Positions 1 to 8,124 of a stretch of DNA of 56,525 nucleotides are shown here, piece by piece. Both the position numbers and the translations under genes were made by a program. Origin of the DNA: Vibrio ordalii ATCC 33509 (GTDB lineage Bacteria > Pseudomonadota > Gammaproteobacteria > Enterobacterales > Vibrionaceae); the NCBI GenBank assembly GCA_000257205.1, contig AEZC01000055.1, forward strand, positions 1 to 56,525, written 5' to 3'. The notes below the pieces were generated by a model. That model had not been told where the DNA came from. It saw only the letters and a program-made list of their open reading frames with translations, and made no database searches. Within the stretch, counting starts at the first letter, position 1; the number at the start of each line of letters is the position of its first letter.

Positions 1-588
1 ACGTGAATGTGAGCGTGGCGATTGATAACGATACATGCGCAGTAAGTGATAGAGCTCATCACACAATAAAGTCACTAATTTATGATTACGGCTGGCTTTG
101 ATGATGCGGTAATGAAAGTCAAAATCACCGTGTTGATGAAAGTAGGAAGCCCCTTCGACTTGCTCAATATGATTAGAATGTGTCGACAATAATGCCTCTA
201 ACCCTTGTAATTCAGAGGGCGAAATGTTGCGCGCCGCTAACCTTGCCGCCATACCCTCTAGCGCTTCGCGTACTGCATAAAGCTCCACCAACTTACCGGG
301 TGACAACTCAATGACTCGCGCGCCCACATGTGAAACACGCTCAATCAACCCCAAGCCTTCCACACGCATTATCGCTTCACGCAGTGGCCCACGGCTGACT
401 TGAAAACGCTTGGCGAGTTCAGGTTCTGAAATTTTGCTGCCTGGAGCTATACGCCCTTCAACAATCGACTCAATCAAATACTCAGTGAGGTTTTCCGATT
501 TGGTATTCTCTTTTTCTCGTTCAACAGCACGTAATTTTATATCGGAACTGTTTAGTGTTAATGCACTATCCATCTTGTCATCGCCCAT
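1..588 (-). CDS. GntR/FadR-family transcriptional regulator, probable PrpR-type (partial, 3' end off the left edge)
   Basis: DNA-binding repressor or activator. The N-terminal winged helix-turn-helix (about residues 25-90) contains the GntR signature around ISEPELAKRFQVSRGPLREA, followed by the start of an all-alpha FCD ligand domain. About 196 codons are visible and the reading frame is open to position 1. Two in-frame starts exist, at 588 and at 573 (MDSAL); neither has a strong ribosome binding site. Two palindromes of the ATTGTCGACAAT type lie just upstream, as expected of an autoregulated GntR gene. In Vibrio and Shewanella a GntR protein of this kind sits at the head of the prpBC-acnD-prpF propionate operon, which here would lie beyond the left edge. 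The prp assignment is inference from that synteny and the operator type. Confidence 0.85.
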   Translation of the reverse strand, partial: MGDDKMDSALTLNSSDIKLRAVEREKENTKSENLTEYLIESIVEGRIAPGSKISEPELAKRFQVSRGPLREAIMRVEGLGLIERVSHVGARVIELSPGKLVELYAVREALEGMAARLAARNISPSELQGLEALLSTHSNHIEQVEGASYFHQHGDFDFHYRIIKASRNHKLVTLLCDELYHLLRMYRYQSPRSHSR

Positions 589-589
589 A

Positions 590-601
590 ATTGTCAACAA
601 T
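590..601. promoter_or_regulatory. GntR-type operator, proximal copy (ATTGTCAACAAT)
   Basis: A 12-bp near-palindrome immediately upstream of the GntR start at 588. It differs at one central base from the perfect site at 653-664. Its position over the expected translation start region suggests autorepression. The binding protein is inferred from adjacency. Confidence 0.55.
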
Positions 602-652
602 CATAAGATACCATCGTTAAAATAGACGATATAAACATCAAAAATCAATCAA

Positions 653-664
653 ATTGTCGACAAA
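653..664. promoter_or_regulatory. GntR-type operator, distal copy (ATTGTCGACAAA)
   Basis: Contains the perfect 10-bp palindrome TTGTCGACAA at 654-663. It lies 63 bp (six helical turns) from the proximal copy and sits between the regulator and the lipoprotein gene. It could control both divergent genes. Similar TTGTCGACAA palindromes are known targets of FadR-subfamily GntR regulators. Confidence 0.6.
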
Positions 665-802
665 TTAGACCAATGTATAAGAAACATAGCGGCTAAGCTT
701 ACGCAGTTGAAAATAAAACTCTGTGAGCTTGAAAAGAGAAAAGAGCTGATTTCATAGATAGAATGATCCGTGCAATCCACTACCCGAGACTTGCCGCCAC
801 TT

Positions 803-1618
803 ATGAATCTTTACAAGAGAATCACTCACTCTCCTTTTGGTTACGCTCTCGCCTGCTCGTTGCTATTATCTGGATGCATTGCTTACAGCAGCAAACCGGA
901 AAATCCACGCAGCTACCCATTATTGAGTGAGGCGACCTATTCTGAAGATGCGCTTTCATTAGCAGACAGCCCAAATATTATCCGCACGGCGATAGAGCAG
1001 AATCAATCGGTTACGATCAATGACCTCAACGCGCTAACAAGCCAGTTGCCTATCGTTTTTCCTGAATTAAATTTACACCTTGCGCAAGAACACTCATTTG
1101 ATGTTCGTTTATTTCAAAGCGCAGTGCAGCAACTTGTTAGTCAATTTGCTTGTGAATTGTACAGCAGCCAGCAAATGCCTGATTCGGTTCAAATGTGTGC
1201 AAACGATGGCCGTATAACACCGAACAACTTGGGTTATTTGCCTTTCCAGCAAGGCAAGTATTTGGGGGAGCGTTTGACTGTTCACCGACATTCTCAGTCG
1301 CAAGGTGTGGCGTTAGAGCTCTATCTTAAAAGTGCATCGGAACGATCACTAAGCTCAGTATGGGGCGCGGCACATACACTAGGTCGATTCCGTGGATCAC
1401 ATTTTTCATCAGACAGTGTTGTACTCACCGTCTATTTCGAAGGACATGTGTTAGATGAGCGTCATCGATGGCAAGCACAGTACCCTGAACCGCTGATATT
1501 TTTCCTGCTACTGCCCAGCATAACGACCTTGACTCAGCAAAGTAATGACGCCTCTGCAGCGCAATTTGCCGTTAATAACAGTCAGTTGTTGCTAGTAAAC
1601 AGTGAAACAAGACACTAA
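803..1618 (+). CDS. Putative lipoprotein of unknown function
   Basis: I do not recognise this protein. From the ATG at 803 it is 271 aa and starts with a lipoprotein signal: a short basic stretch, a hydrophobic segment and the lipobox LLSGC with the acceptor cysteine near residue 25. An in-frame GTG at 770 would add 11 residues and is less suited to a signal peptide; neither start has a strong ribosome binding site. The mature part shows no repeats or membrane helices. It lies between the GntR regulator (divergent) and tctC (same strand, 247 bp downstream), so it may belong with the carboxylate regulon, but nothing in the sequence proves this. Confidence 0.7.
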   Translation: MNLYKRITHSPFGYALACSLLLSGCIAYSSKPENPRSYPLLSEATYSEDALSLADSPNIIRTAIEQNQSVTINDLNALTSQLPIVFPELNLHLAQEHSFDVRLFQSAVQQLVSQFACELYSSQQMPDSVQMCANDGRITPNNLGYLPFQQGKYLGERLTVHRHSQSQGVALELYLKSASERSLSSVWGAAHTLGRFRGSHFSSDSVVLTVYFEGHVLDERHRWQAQYPEPLIFFLLLPSITTLTQQSNDASAAQFAVNNSQLLLVNSETRH

Positions 1619-1865
1619 CAGGGACTTATCACACAACGCAAAATAGCGCCGTGAACTTTATGAACATAAACATTTTTATGCCCTATATTGTTTTTATCTA
1701 CGCATTAGAGACAAACCAGTAACAGGTTATTAACTTAACGTATCTGCATTAGATCATTGATGCAGTCATGATAACAACGATAAGCACCCTATCTCCGCCT
1801 GTAGCATTCAGTCACAAACGCTCCAAGGTAAAGATGAAGATGCGCCCTACATAAGGAACGTGAAT
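1619..1865. other. Intergenic region upstream of tctC
   Basis: 247 bp, AT-rich, with no open frame of note. It must contain the tctCBA promoter. I see no clear sigma-70 hexamers or perfect palindrome. A ribosome binding site AAGGA at 1853-1857 stands 8 nt before the ATG at 1866 and favours that start over the GTG at 1860. Confidence 0.5.
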
Positions 1866-2837
1866 ATGTTTAAGCAGTTCAAACCGACCCTCACTGCATC
1901 CATTCTGGCTGCAACCTTTTCTTTTAGCAGCTTCGCCGCTGATATTGAGAAACTTCACATTCTAGTGCCCGGTGGTGCGGGTGGTGGTTGGGACATGACG
2001 GCTCGTGGTACAGGTGATGTACTGATGAAAACCGACATTGTCAGCAATGTGTCTTACCAAAACTTATCCGGTGGCGGTGGCGGTAAAGCGATTGCACACT
2101 TGATTGAAACAGCAGACCGCCAAGAAGATACCTTGATGGTCAACTCTACACCGATTGTGGTTCGTTCTTTATCCGGTATTTTTCCACAATCCTTCCGTGA
2201 TTTAACACCGATTGCCGCCACCGTTTCTGATTATGGCGCTATCGTTGCGGCGGGCAATTCAAAATACAAAACGTGGGAAGATGCGGTTGCCGATTTCAAA
2301 GACAACCCGCGTAAAGTCAAAGTCGCTGGCGGTTCTGCTCGTGGCAGTATGGATCATTTAGTTGCCGCTGCGGCCTTCAAAGGGCAAGGGTTGAACCCTA
2401 AAGAAGTTCGCTACATCGCCTACGATGCAGGTGGTAAAGCCATGGCAGCACTGCTTTCTGGTGAAACACAACTGCTTTCAACAGGCTTAGGTGAAGTGCT
2501 TGAAATGTCCAAGTCCGGCCAAGTGAAAATTTTAGCGATAACAGCCCCTAAACGTTTAGAGTCTGCACCAAATATCCCAATTTTAGCCGATTACGGCAAT
2601 CCAACCGTATTTGCTAACTGGCGCGGGTTTTTCGCAGCACCAGGGATCAGCCAAGAAAAAATTGATCAGTGGAACGCAGCATTAGCGAAAATGTACACCA
2701 CTGATGAATGGAAAGTGGTCCGCGACCGCAATGGTTGGATCGATAATTATCAATCGGATAAAGAGTTTTACGCCTTCTTAGAAGCTCAAGAAAAAGAGAT
2801 GGGTGATCTGATGCGTGAACTCGGTTTCCTTAAGTAA
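1866..2837 (+). CDS. tctC: Tripartite tricarboxylate transporter substrate-binding protein TctC
   Basis: Periplasmic solute-binding protein of the TTT family (Bug fold), which captures citrate or another carboxylate and delivers it to TctAB. The N-terminal signal peptide ends at about SFA-ADIEKL (residues 23-24). The mature protein opens with the family's glycine-rich ligand loop VPGGAGGGWDMTARG. Length is 323 aa, normal for the family. The ATG at 1866 is chosen because AAGGA lies 8 nt upstream. It is the first gene of the tctC-tctB-tctA cluster. The substrate cannot be read from the sequence: citrate, tricarballylate, propionate-related acids and other dicarboxylates are all possible. Confidence 0.93.
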   Translation: MFKQFKPTLTASILAATFSFSSFAADIEKLHILVPGGAGGGWDMTARGTGDVLMKTDIVSNVSYQNLSGGGGGKAIAHLIETADRQEDTLMVNSTPIVVRSLSGIFPQSFRDLTPIAATVSDYGAIVAAGNSKYKTWEDAVADFKDNPRKVKVAGGSARGSMDHLVAAAAFKGQGLNPKEVRYIAYDAGGKAMAALLSGETQLLSTGLGEVLEMSKSGQVKILAITAPKRLESAPNIPILADYGNPTVFANWRGFFAAPGISQEKIDQWNAALAKMYTTDEWKVVRDRNGWIDNYQSDKEFYAFLEAQEKEMGDLMRELGFLK

Positions 2838-2846
2838 GCTCGCTAA

Positions 2847-2871
2847 GGGGACAGTTCCTTGCCTTGTCCCC
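2847..2871 (+). other. Intercistronic stem-loop between tctC and tctB
   Basis: GGGGACA (2847-2853) pairs with TGTCCCC (2865-2871), with an 11-nt loop and no U-tract after it. A hairpin just after the binding-protein gene and before the membrane genes is common in such operons, where it protects the upstream mRNA and helps produce excess binding protein. That role is inferred. Confidence 0.55.
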
Positions 2872-3039
2872 GCTAGCAACACTTTTGCCGTGTGCAGTTA
2901 TGCTCAATACTCCTTTGTTTATCAGGCAAATATGGATAGGAAAACCTTCATACACCTATCCCTTTGCCCTTAGTTAATCAATTCATTAACTTGCTGCTGC
3001 ACGGCTCTTTCCTCCCCTATTTCTACCATGGAGTTGGAT

Positions 3040-3537
3040 ATGTCGGATCTGCCAACCAAATTTTTCAGCAAAGAATATTTACTGTGCCGCGATCGCGTTG
3101 GCGCGTTGATCTTCCTTGTTCTTAGCCTTTGTTACGGCTATCAAACGACTCAAATACCGATGTTTCCCGGTGATGAATATGAACCGTTTAACGCCCAAAC
3201 CTTGCCGACTCTGCTGACTTACGCTGGAATTGGCCTCTCTTTGTTGATGCTGGTGTTAGGGCAGCCCGATAAACAAAGCGGCGCGGTATTGCACTTCAAC
3301 TGGAAATTGTTGATTGGTTTTTTAGTGTTGATGGCGCTGTACGGACTTGGCCTAACCTATTTAGGCTTCGTACTGGCCACCAGTTTCTTTTTACTCGCTG
3401 GCTTTTATATTTTGGGAGAAAGACGCAAATCAGTGTTATTTGGCGCTTCTTTTCCCTTTGTCATCGCGTTTTATCTGCTGCTTACTCAAGGTTTGGACAT
3501 CTACCTTGAGCCCGGCGTTATTTTCACACTCTGGTAG
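3040..3537 (+). CDS. tctB: Tripartite tricarboxylate transporter small membrane subunit TctB
   Basis: Small integral membrane subunit of the TctABC transporter, 165 aa with about four predicted membrane segments. An in-frame ATG at 3028 exists, but GGAG at 3030-3033 is well placed (6 nt) for the ATG at 3040, so I chose that start. It lies 9 bp before tctA and follows tctC after 202 bp, consistent with one operon. Sequence conservation in this subunit is always low, so family assignment relies on size, topology and position between tctC and tctA. Confidence 0.88.
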   Translation: MSDLPTKFFSKEYLLCRDRVGALIFLVLSLCYGYQTTQIPMFPGDEYEPFNAQTLPTLLTYAGIGLSLLMLVLGQPDKQSGAVLHFNWKLLIGFLVLMALYGLGLTYLGFVLATSFFLLAGFYILGERRKSVLFGASFPFVIAFYLLLTQGLDIYLEPGVIFTLW

Positions 3538-3546
3538 GAACTGATT

Positions 3547-5073
3547 ATGTTAGATGGAATTTTACAAGGGCTTTCTACCGCCATGATGCCGATGAACATC
3601 TTCATGGTGATTGTGGGCTGTTTCGTTGGTACTTTTATCGGCATGTTACCCGGGCTTGGCCCTATTTCGGCCATCGCGTTAATGATCCCGATCACCTATG
3701 GCCTTGAGCCATCTTCAGGTTTGATTTTAATGGCCGGCGTTTATTACGGCGCTATTTTTGGCGGCTCCACTTCCTCCATTTTGATTAATGCTCCCGGATG
3801 CTCGGCAACCGTGGTCACCGCATTTGATGGCTACCCCATGGCGCAAAAAGGCCAAGCTGGTAAAGCCTTAGCCATCGCTGCTTACGCCTCTTTTACAGGC
3901 GGAACCTTGTCAGCGATTATGCTCTTGGTCGCAGCGCCTGCACTGGCCAGCGTGTCACTGAGTTTTCAATCCTCTGACTATTTTGCATTGATGCTACTCG
4001 GTCTATCGGCGGTCGCCGCCTTTGCTGGAAAAGGACAAATTCTTAAAGCATGGATGATGGTTGTTCTTGGCTTGATGCTCTCTACCGTTGGTATTGATAA
4101 AGGCGTAGGCGTGGAACGTTTTACCTTTGGCTTAACTGATTTAATGGACGGTTTTAGCTTCCTCTTGCTAGCGATGGCGACATTCGCATTAAGCGAGACA
4201 TTAATGGGAATTTTAAAACCCGATAGTGATACGCGCTCTGATGAACAAAATAAACTCAGTAATTTAGGCAGTATGAAAATCACCAAGGCAGAATTTAAAG
4301 AAGCGGCTCCTGTTTCAATTCGTGCTTCTATTTTAGGTTTTTTCACCGGCGTATTACCCGGCGCGGGCGCAACCATCGCCGCGTTTTTGAGTTATGGTAT
4401 GGAGCGCAGCTTAGCGCCCAAAGATAAAAAAGAAGAGTTCGGTAAAGGGTCTTTGCGTGGGCTTGTTGCGCCAGAGTCAGCCAATAACGCCGCCTCTAGC
4501 GGATCTTTTGTTCCGCTGTTGACACTCGGCATTCCCGGCTCTGGCACCACAGCGATCATGCTTGGAGCCCTGCTCTCTTACGGCATCCAACCTGGCCCTC
4601 GTTTATTTGTTGATCACCCCGATGTATTTTGGTCTGTCATCATCTCAATGTATCTCGGTAACATTGTACTTATCATCCTTAATTTGCCGCTTATTCCTTA
4701 TATTTCAAGGCTATTGGCAGTACCCAGAACCGTATTGCTGTCGATGATTTTGTTCTTCTCAATCACCGGTGTTTATTTGGTTTCGTTTAACACTATGGAT
4801 GTCTACGTGATGCTGCTTGTCGCGATGGGAGCCATTGCTCTGCGGTTAGCCAACTTCCCACTGGCACCGCTGCTGCTTGGCTTTATTTTGGGTGGATTAA
4901 TGGAAGAGAACCTTCGCCGCGCGTTGATGATCAGCGATGGGGAGTTAAGCTTCTTGTGGGAACGTCCGATCACTTTTGTGTTTACCGTACTTGCCGTAGT
5001 GATGTTGACTAGCCCACTGATAGTGATGCTGGCGAAAAAACTTCGCTCCTCACCAACCAAAGTCGTTGAATAA
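3547..5073 (+). CDS. tctA: Tripartite tricarboxylate transporter large membrane subunit TctA
   Basis: Main transport channel of the TctABC secondary transporter, 508 aa with about 11-12 membrane segments. The family's conserved glycine/proline-rich motifs are present: MLPGLGPISAIALMIP near residue 37, the matching repeat TGVLPGAGATIAAFLSYGME in the second half, and LGIPGSGTTAIMLGALL. Length is typical (about 500 aa). It is preceded by tctB with a 9-bp gap and followed by a hairpin terminator, so the transport operon ends here and the two-component genes are a separate transcription unit. Confidence 0.95.
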   Translation: MLDGILQGLSTAMMPMNIFMVIVGCFVGTFIGMLPGLGPISAIALMIPITYGLEPSSGLILMAGVYYGAIFGGSTSSILINAPGCSATVVTAFDGYPMAQKGQAGKALAIAAYASFTGGTLSAIMLLVAAPALASVSLSFQSSDYFALMLLGLSAVAAFAGKGQILKAWMMVVLGLMLSTVGIDKGVGVERFTFGLTDLMDGFSFLLLAMATFALSETLMGILKPDSDTRSDEQNKLSNLGSMKITKAEFKEAAPVSIRASILGFFTGVLPGAGATIAAFLSYGMERSLAPKDKKEEFGKGSLRGLVAPESANNAASSGSFVPLLTLGIPGSGTTAIMLGALLSYGIQPGPRLFVDHPDVFWSVIISMYLGNIVLIILNLPLIPYISRLLAVPRTVLLSMILFFSITGVYLVSFNTMDVYVMLLVAMGAIALRLANFPLAPLLLGFILGGLMEENLRRALMISDGELSFLWERPITFVFTVLAVVMLTSPLIVMLAKKLRSSPTKVVE

Positions 5074-5110
5074 CGAGCGATTTGACCACACAATGCTCAT
5101 CCAACCATAC

Positions 5111-5138
5111 AAAGACCTAGCGAAAATGCTGGGTCTTT
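5111..5138 (+). terminator. Probable terminator after tctA
   Basis: AAAGACCTAGC (5111-5121) pairs with GCTGGGTCTTT (5128-5138) with one wobble and a 6-nt loop. A short T-rich stretch follows. It separates tctCBA from the response regulator gene. Confidence 0.7.
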
Positions 5139-5213
5139 GCTTTACTATGCACTTCAAATCTTTCCAATGTCAGCGATTGTCATGTCGTTCATCGTATCTA
5201 TCTAGGAGTCCCT

Positions 5214-5915
5214 ATGGCTGATCAACACTCTTTAATCATTGTTGAAGATGATTTAAAACTAAGAGAAATGTTAACAGAATACTTTGAAAGTCAAGACATT
5301 AGCGTCATTGCCCTTGCTGACGGTGCCAAAGCAAGCGAAGTTATTTTAGAACAACAACCAGACATCGTATTACTCGATTTAATGTTGCCCGGTGAAGATG
5401 GGCTGACAATTTGTAGACAGATCCGCCCTACCTACAACGGTAAGATATTGATGCTAACTGCCAGTGACGATGATTTTGATCATGTTGCCGCATTGGAAAT
5501 TGGTGCCGACGATTTTGTGACTAAGCCGATTAAACCACGCGTCTTGCTTGCAAGAATGCGCATGCTATTGCGCAGAGTCGACAACGAGCCAATTCAAACC
5601 GCGAAAACCGTACTTGAATTTGGGGCCTTGTCTCTCAATCGATCTCGACATCTGTGTGAACTGAATGGTGAGGCCGTGGCGATGACCGACAGCGAATTCG
5701 ATTTGCTGTGGCTACTGGCATCAACACCAGATCAAGTCCTATCACGCGATGTATTAACCAAAGCATTACGTGGGATTGAATACGATGGACTTGACAGAAC
5801 CGTCGATAACAAGATTGTCATTTTGCGCAAAAAACTTGGCGATGATTCTTCCACACCGAAACGCATTATTACGGTTCGAGGGAAAGGATACCTTTTTGTA
5901 CCAGACACGTGGTAA
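5214..5915 (+). CDS. OmpR-family response regulator (RstA/TctD-like)
   Basis: Two-domain transcription factor of 233 aa. The receiver domain (about residues 6-120) has the acidic pair E11/D12/D13, the phospho-acceptor D55 in LLDLMLPGEDG and the conserved lysine in VTKPIKPR. A C-terminal OmpR/PhoB winged helix (about residues 135-230) ends in the usual VRGKGYLF. The gene is followed 27 bp later by its kinase. The kinase resembles RstB, but position next to tctCBA recalls TctD/TctE, so control of the carboxylate transporter is a reasonable inference. A ribosome binding site AGGAG lies shortly before the ATG. Confidence 0.9.
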   Translation: MADQHSLIIVEDDLKLREMLTEYFESQDISVIALADGAKASEVILEQQPDIVLLDLMLPGEDGLTICRQIRPTYNGKILMLTASDDDFDHVAALEIGADDFVTKPIKPRVLLARMRMLLRRVDNEPIQTAKTVLEFGALSLNRSRHLCELNGEAVAMTDSEFDLLWLLASTPDQVLSRDVLTKALRGIEYDGLDRTVDNKIVILRKKLGDDSSTPKRIITVRGKGYLFVPDTW

Positions 5916-5942
5916 TGACCACGTCTTTTAGAAGAAACCTGT

Positions 5943-7250
5943 ATGCGTCGTATCTATATTGAATCTTTTGTTGGTTTATTGCTCTTTTTTCTAGCGACAC
6001 TTATTACCATCGAATTGGTCGTGTACCAACTTGGTACTGATTACGATTATGTACTTGAAGATTATCAAGCCGAAGCATTTCATGACTTGGTCACACATAT
6101 TTATCAGCGTGAAGGTGAAGTCAGCACCTTAAATGTATTAAAAGAGTATGCCGATAAAACACGTCAAATTATGGGTGCACATACAGAAAAGACATTACCC
6201 TCAGATATTCGATCGTTTTTTTTTACCACTGCACCTAACGCACACACCTACTACGATAATGACCGTTTTTTATGGCTACTCCTCACACCTACATCACCAA
6301 TTTACAGCTTTAAACCCGATGAAGAATCGTCACTGAGACAAGCTATTTTCTTTGCAGATAATCTCTCACTTTTTCTGCTTGTTGTCGGCTTTGCACTGTA
6401 CTGTGTGTTACTGATCTGGTTCATCAGTCGGCGACTACGCGAATTGGAAAAAGTGACCTTAGCCTTTGCCGCAGGTGACCTAACCGTTCGAGCCTCTATC
6501 AAAAGTAGCAATAGCGTTGGCTCGTTAAACAAAAGCTTTAACTACATGGCGAGTAAAATTTCAGCCTTGGTGCTCAGCAATAAAGCGCTGAGTAATGCAG
6601 TAGCTCATGAGCTACGCACCCCCATTTTTCGGATCCAATGGCAAGCAGAAATGTTGGCCGATGAATCTCTGACACCCAAACAAGCGGCGAAAGTCGCCAG
6701 TATCATCGAAGATACCGAAGAGATGGAAACCATGGTCGATGAACTGCTTTACTACGCTAAAGTTGAAAGGCCAGAAAATGAACTCAATATGCAGACAATT
6801 CAGCTCAATTACTGGCTTGAATCGGTCCTAGATAAATGGCGCAGTAACAGTGTAATAGATATAAAACTACTACCATTAGCAAAAGAAGCCAGCTTGCAAG
6901 CCGATCCATACCTCCTCAAAAGAGTTCTCGATAATTTATTAGGCAATGCTCAAAAATACGCAAAAGGGAAGATCATCGTTGAAGCCTCAGTGAACAACGC
7001 AGGCCAAGCGGTGCAAATTGATATCCATGATGATGGCGAAGGTATAGATTCTGAGCACTGGCCCTTCATTTTTGATGCTTTTTACAGCGCCGACTTCTCA
7101 CGTGGTGAGCGACAATCAGGCTTCGGATTAGGATTAGGATTAGCTATCGTTAAACAGATCGTTTTGCGCCATAACGGCGAAGTATCGGTGGCTAAAAGTG
7201 TGCTCGGGGGCGCTTGCTTTACTCTTGTACTACCCGTAGCGGGCGTTTAA
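5943..7250 (+). CDS. RstB-like sensor histidine kinase
   Basis: Membrane sensor kinase, 435 aa. One N-terminal membrane segment (about 10-30), a periplasmic domain of about 110 residues, a second membrane segment (about 140-162), a HAMP linker, then the HisKA domain with phospho-acceptor H222 in AVAHELRTP and an HATPase domain with N-box NLLGNAQKYA and G-boxes DDGEGI and GFGLGLGLAI. The pattern around MVDELLYYAKVERPENEL is very like E. coli RstB. It pairs with the response regulator just upstream. A run of nine T (6216-6224) lies inside the periplasmic domain coding region. The input signal is unknown. Confidence 0.9.
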   Translation: MRRIYIESFVGLLLFFLATLITIELVVYQLGTDYDYVLEDYQAEAFHDLVTHIYQREGEVSTLNVLKEYADKTRQIMGAHTEKTLPSDIRSFFFTTAPNAHTYYDNDRFLWLLLTPTSPIYSFKPDEESSLRQAIFFADNLSLFLLVVGFALYCVLLIWFISRRLRELEKVTLAFAAGDLTVRASIKSSNSVGSLNKSFNYMASKISALVLSNKALSNAVAHELRTPIFRIQWQAEMLADESLTPKQAAKVASIIEDTEEMETMVDELLYYAKVERPENELNMQTIQLNYWLESVLDKWRSNSVIDIKLLPLAKEASLQADPYLLKRVLDNLLGNAQKYAKGKIIVEASVNNAGQAVQIDIHDDGEGIDSEHWPFIFDAFYSADFSRGERQSGFGLGLGLAIVKQIVLRHNGEVSVAKSVLGGACFTLVLPVAGV

Positions 7251-7262
7251 AATCCTGCACTT

Positions 7263-7301
7263 AAGAGAATCGGTTAACCGACTTCACTGATTCTCTTTTT
7301 T
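7263..7301 (+). terminator. Rho-independent terminator after the RstB-like kinase gene
   Basis: AAGAGAATC (7263-7271) pairs with GATTCTCTT (7289-7297), followed by a run of T to 7301. The loop holds a second small palindrome, CGGTTAACCG. It lies 12 bp after the kinase stop codon. Confidence 0.85.
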
Positions 7302-7392
7302 AACGTGAGGGTCAAGGTGAAGCGATTTTACTTCTACACGTAATTCACTCATGCCCATTATCATAGTCATTCACTATTAGGTTGTTCATCTT

Positions 7393-7761
7393 ATGAAACC
7401 AGGTCGTACCGGTATAAAGCGTCTGTTTTATGCCACAGGTTATTCAATACAAGGGCTGAAAGCCGCGTGGCGAAATGAAGCGGCTATTCGACAAGAAATT
7501 ATCACTTCAATTTTGTTGATTACCATTACTTTCTTTTTGCCTGTCACTAAAGTTGAGCAAATCATGATGATTGGTTGCTTAGTCTTAGTGGTGATCGTTG
7601 AGTTGATGAATTCCGCCGTGGAAGCCGTGGTTGATCGCGTCGGTAGCGAATGGCACGAACTCAGTGGCCGCGCCAAAGACATAGGTTCGGCTGCCGTACT
7701 TATCGCGTTGCTATTTTCAGCATTTACCTGGATCTTCATCCTGTCGCCTTATTACTTTTAG
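7393..7761 (+). CDS. dgkA: Diacylglycerol kinase DgkA
   Basis: Integral inner-membrane enzyme that phosphorylates diacylglycerol to phosphatidic acid, recycling lipid released by membrane-derived oligosaccharide and LPS modification. It is 122 aa, the same length as E. coli DgkA, with three membrane helices. The family signature is intact: ELMNSAVEAVVDRVG followed by HELSGRAKDIGSAAV, which carry the catalytic glutamates. It stands alone between a terminator and the PTS gene. The start has no competing upstream ATG. Confidence 0.96.
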   Translation: MKPGRTGIKRLFYATGYSIQGLKAAWRNEAAIRQEIITSILLITITFFLPVTKVEQIMMIGCLVLVVIVELMNSAVEAVVDRVGSEWHELSGRAKDIGSAAVLIALLFSAFTWIFILSPYYF

Positions 7762-8124
7762 CGCACTATCTGACCACAAGATTGAACCGACATCGCCTCT
7801 ACTACCTCTCTTTTGATAATAAATCTACTGTGTTCAATTCAGATGATTTGACGCCATTGGGTTTGAAGCACGCATACGCCGCTTGACCACAAACACGACG
7901 AATTTTTTGGGTCTTGCTATTTTCTTCTCCTAATCATTTAAAAACAGTTTGGTGAACTGATGAACATTCAGCATCCCATACAACATTGACATTGTGAAGT
8001 TTATGTGAGAAGCCGAGTAGCCTGAGTGTTACAGCTATTAGTGTGCTGGCTTAGTGTAAACTTCGGTTGAGTCACGCTTTCATCCTCCTTATACTCACTC
8101 ATCATTTCTTTATTATCTTTCGTT
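7762..8124. other. Intergenic region between dgkA and the PTS permease
   Basis: 363 bp with no supportable gene. In V. cholerae a regulator and other PTS genes lie beside this permease; I see no remnant of them here. The promoter of the PTS gene must be here, but I see no convincing Cra or CRP site: the nearest candidates are a TGAACATTCA palindrome at 7961-7970 and a TGTGA half site near 7994. Confidence 0.5.

Noticed and set aside
7650..7886. Frame extending past dgkA into the intergenic region
   Set aside because: Starts inside dgkA in another frame, composition not protein-like, no ribosome site.
7961..8010. Possible Cra or CRP site before the PTS gene
   Set aside because: TGAACATTCA has the wrong spacing for Cra and TGTGA has no matching right half; not supportable.
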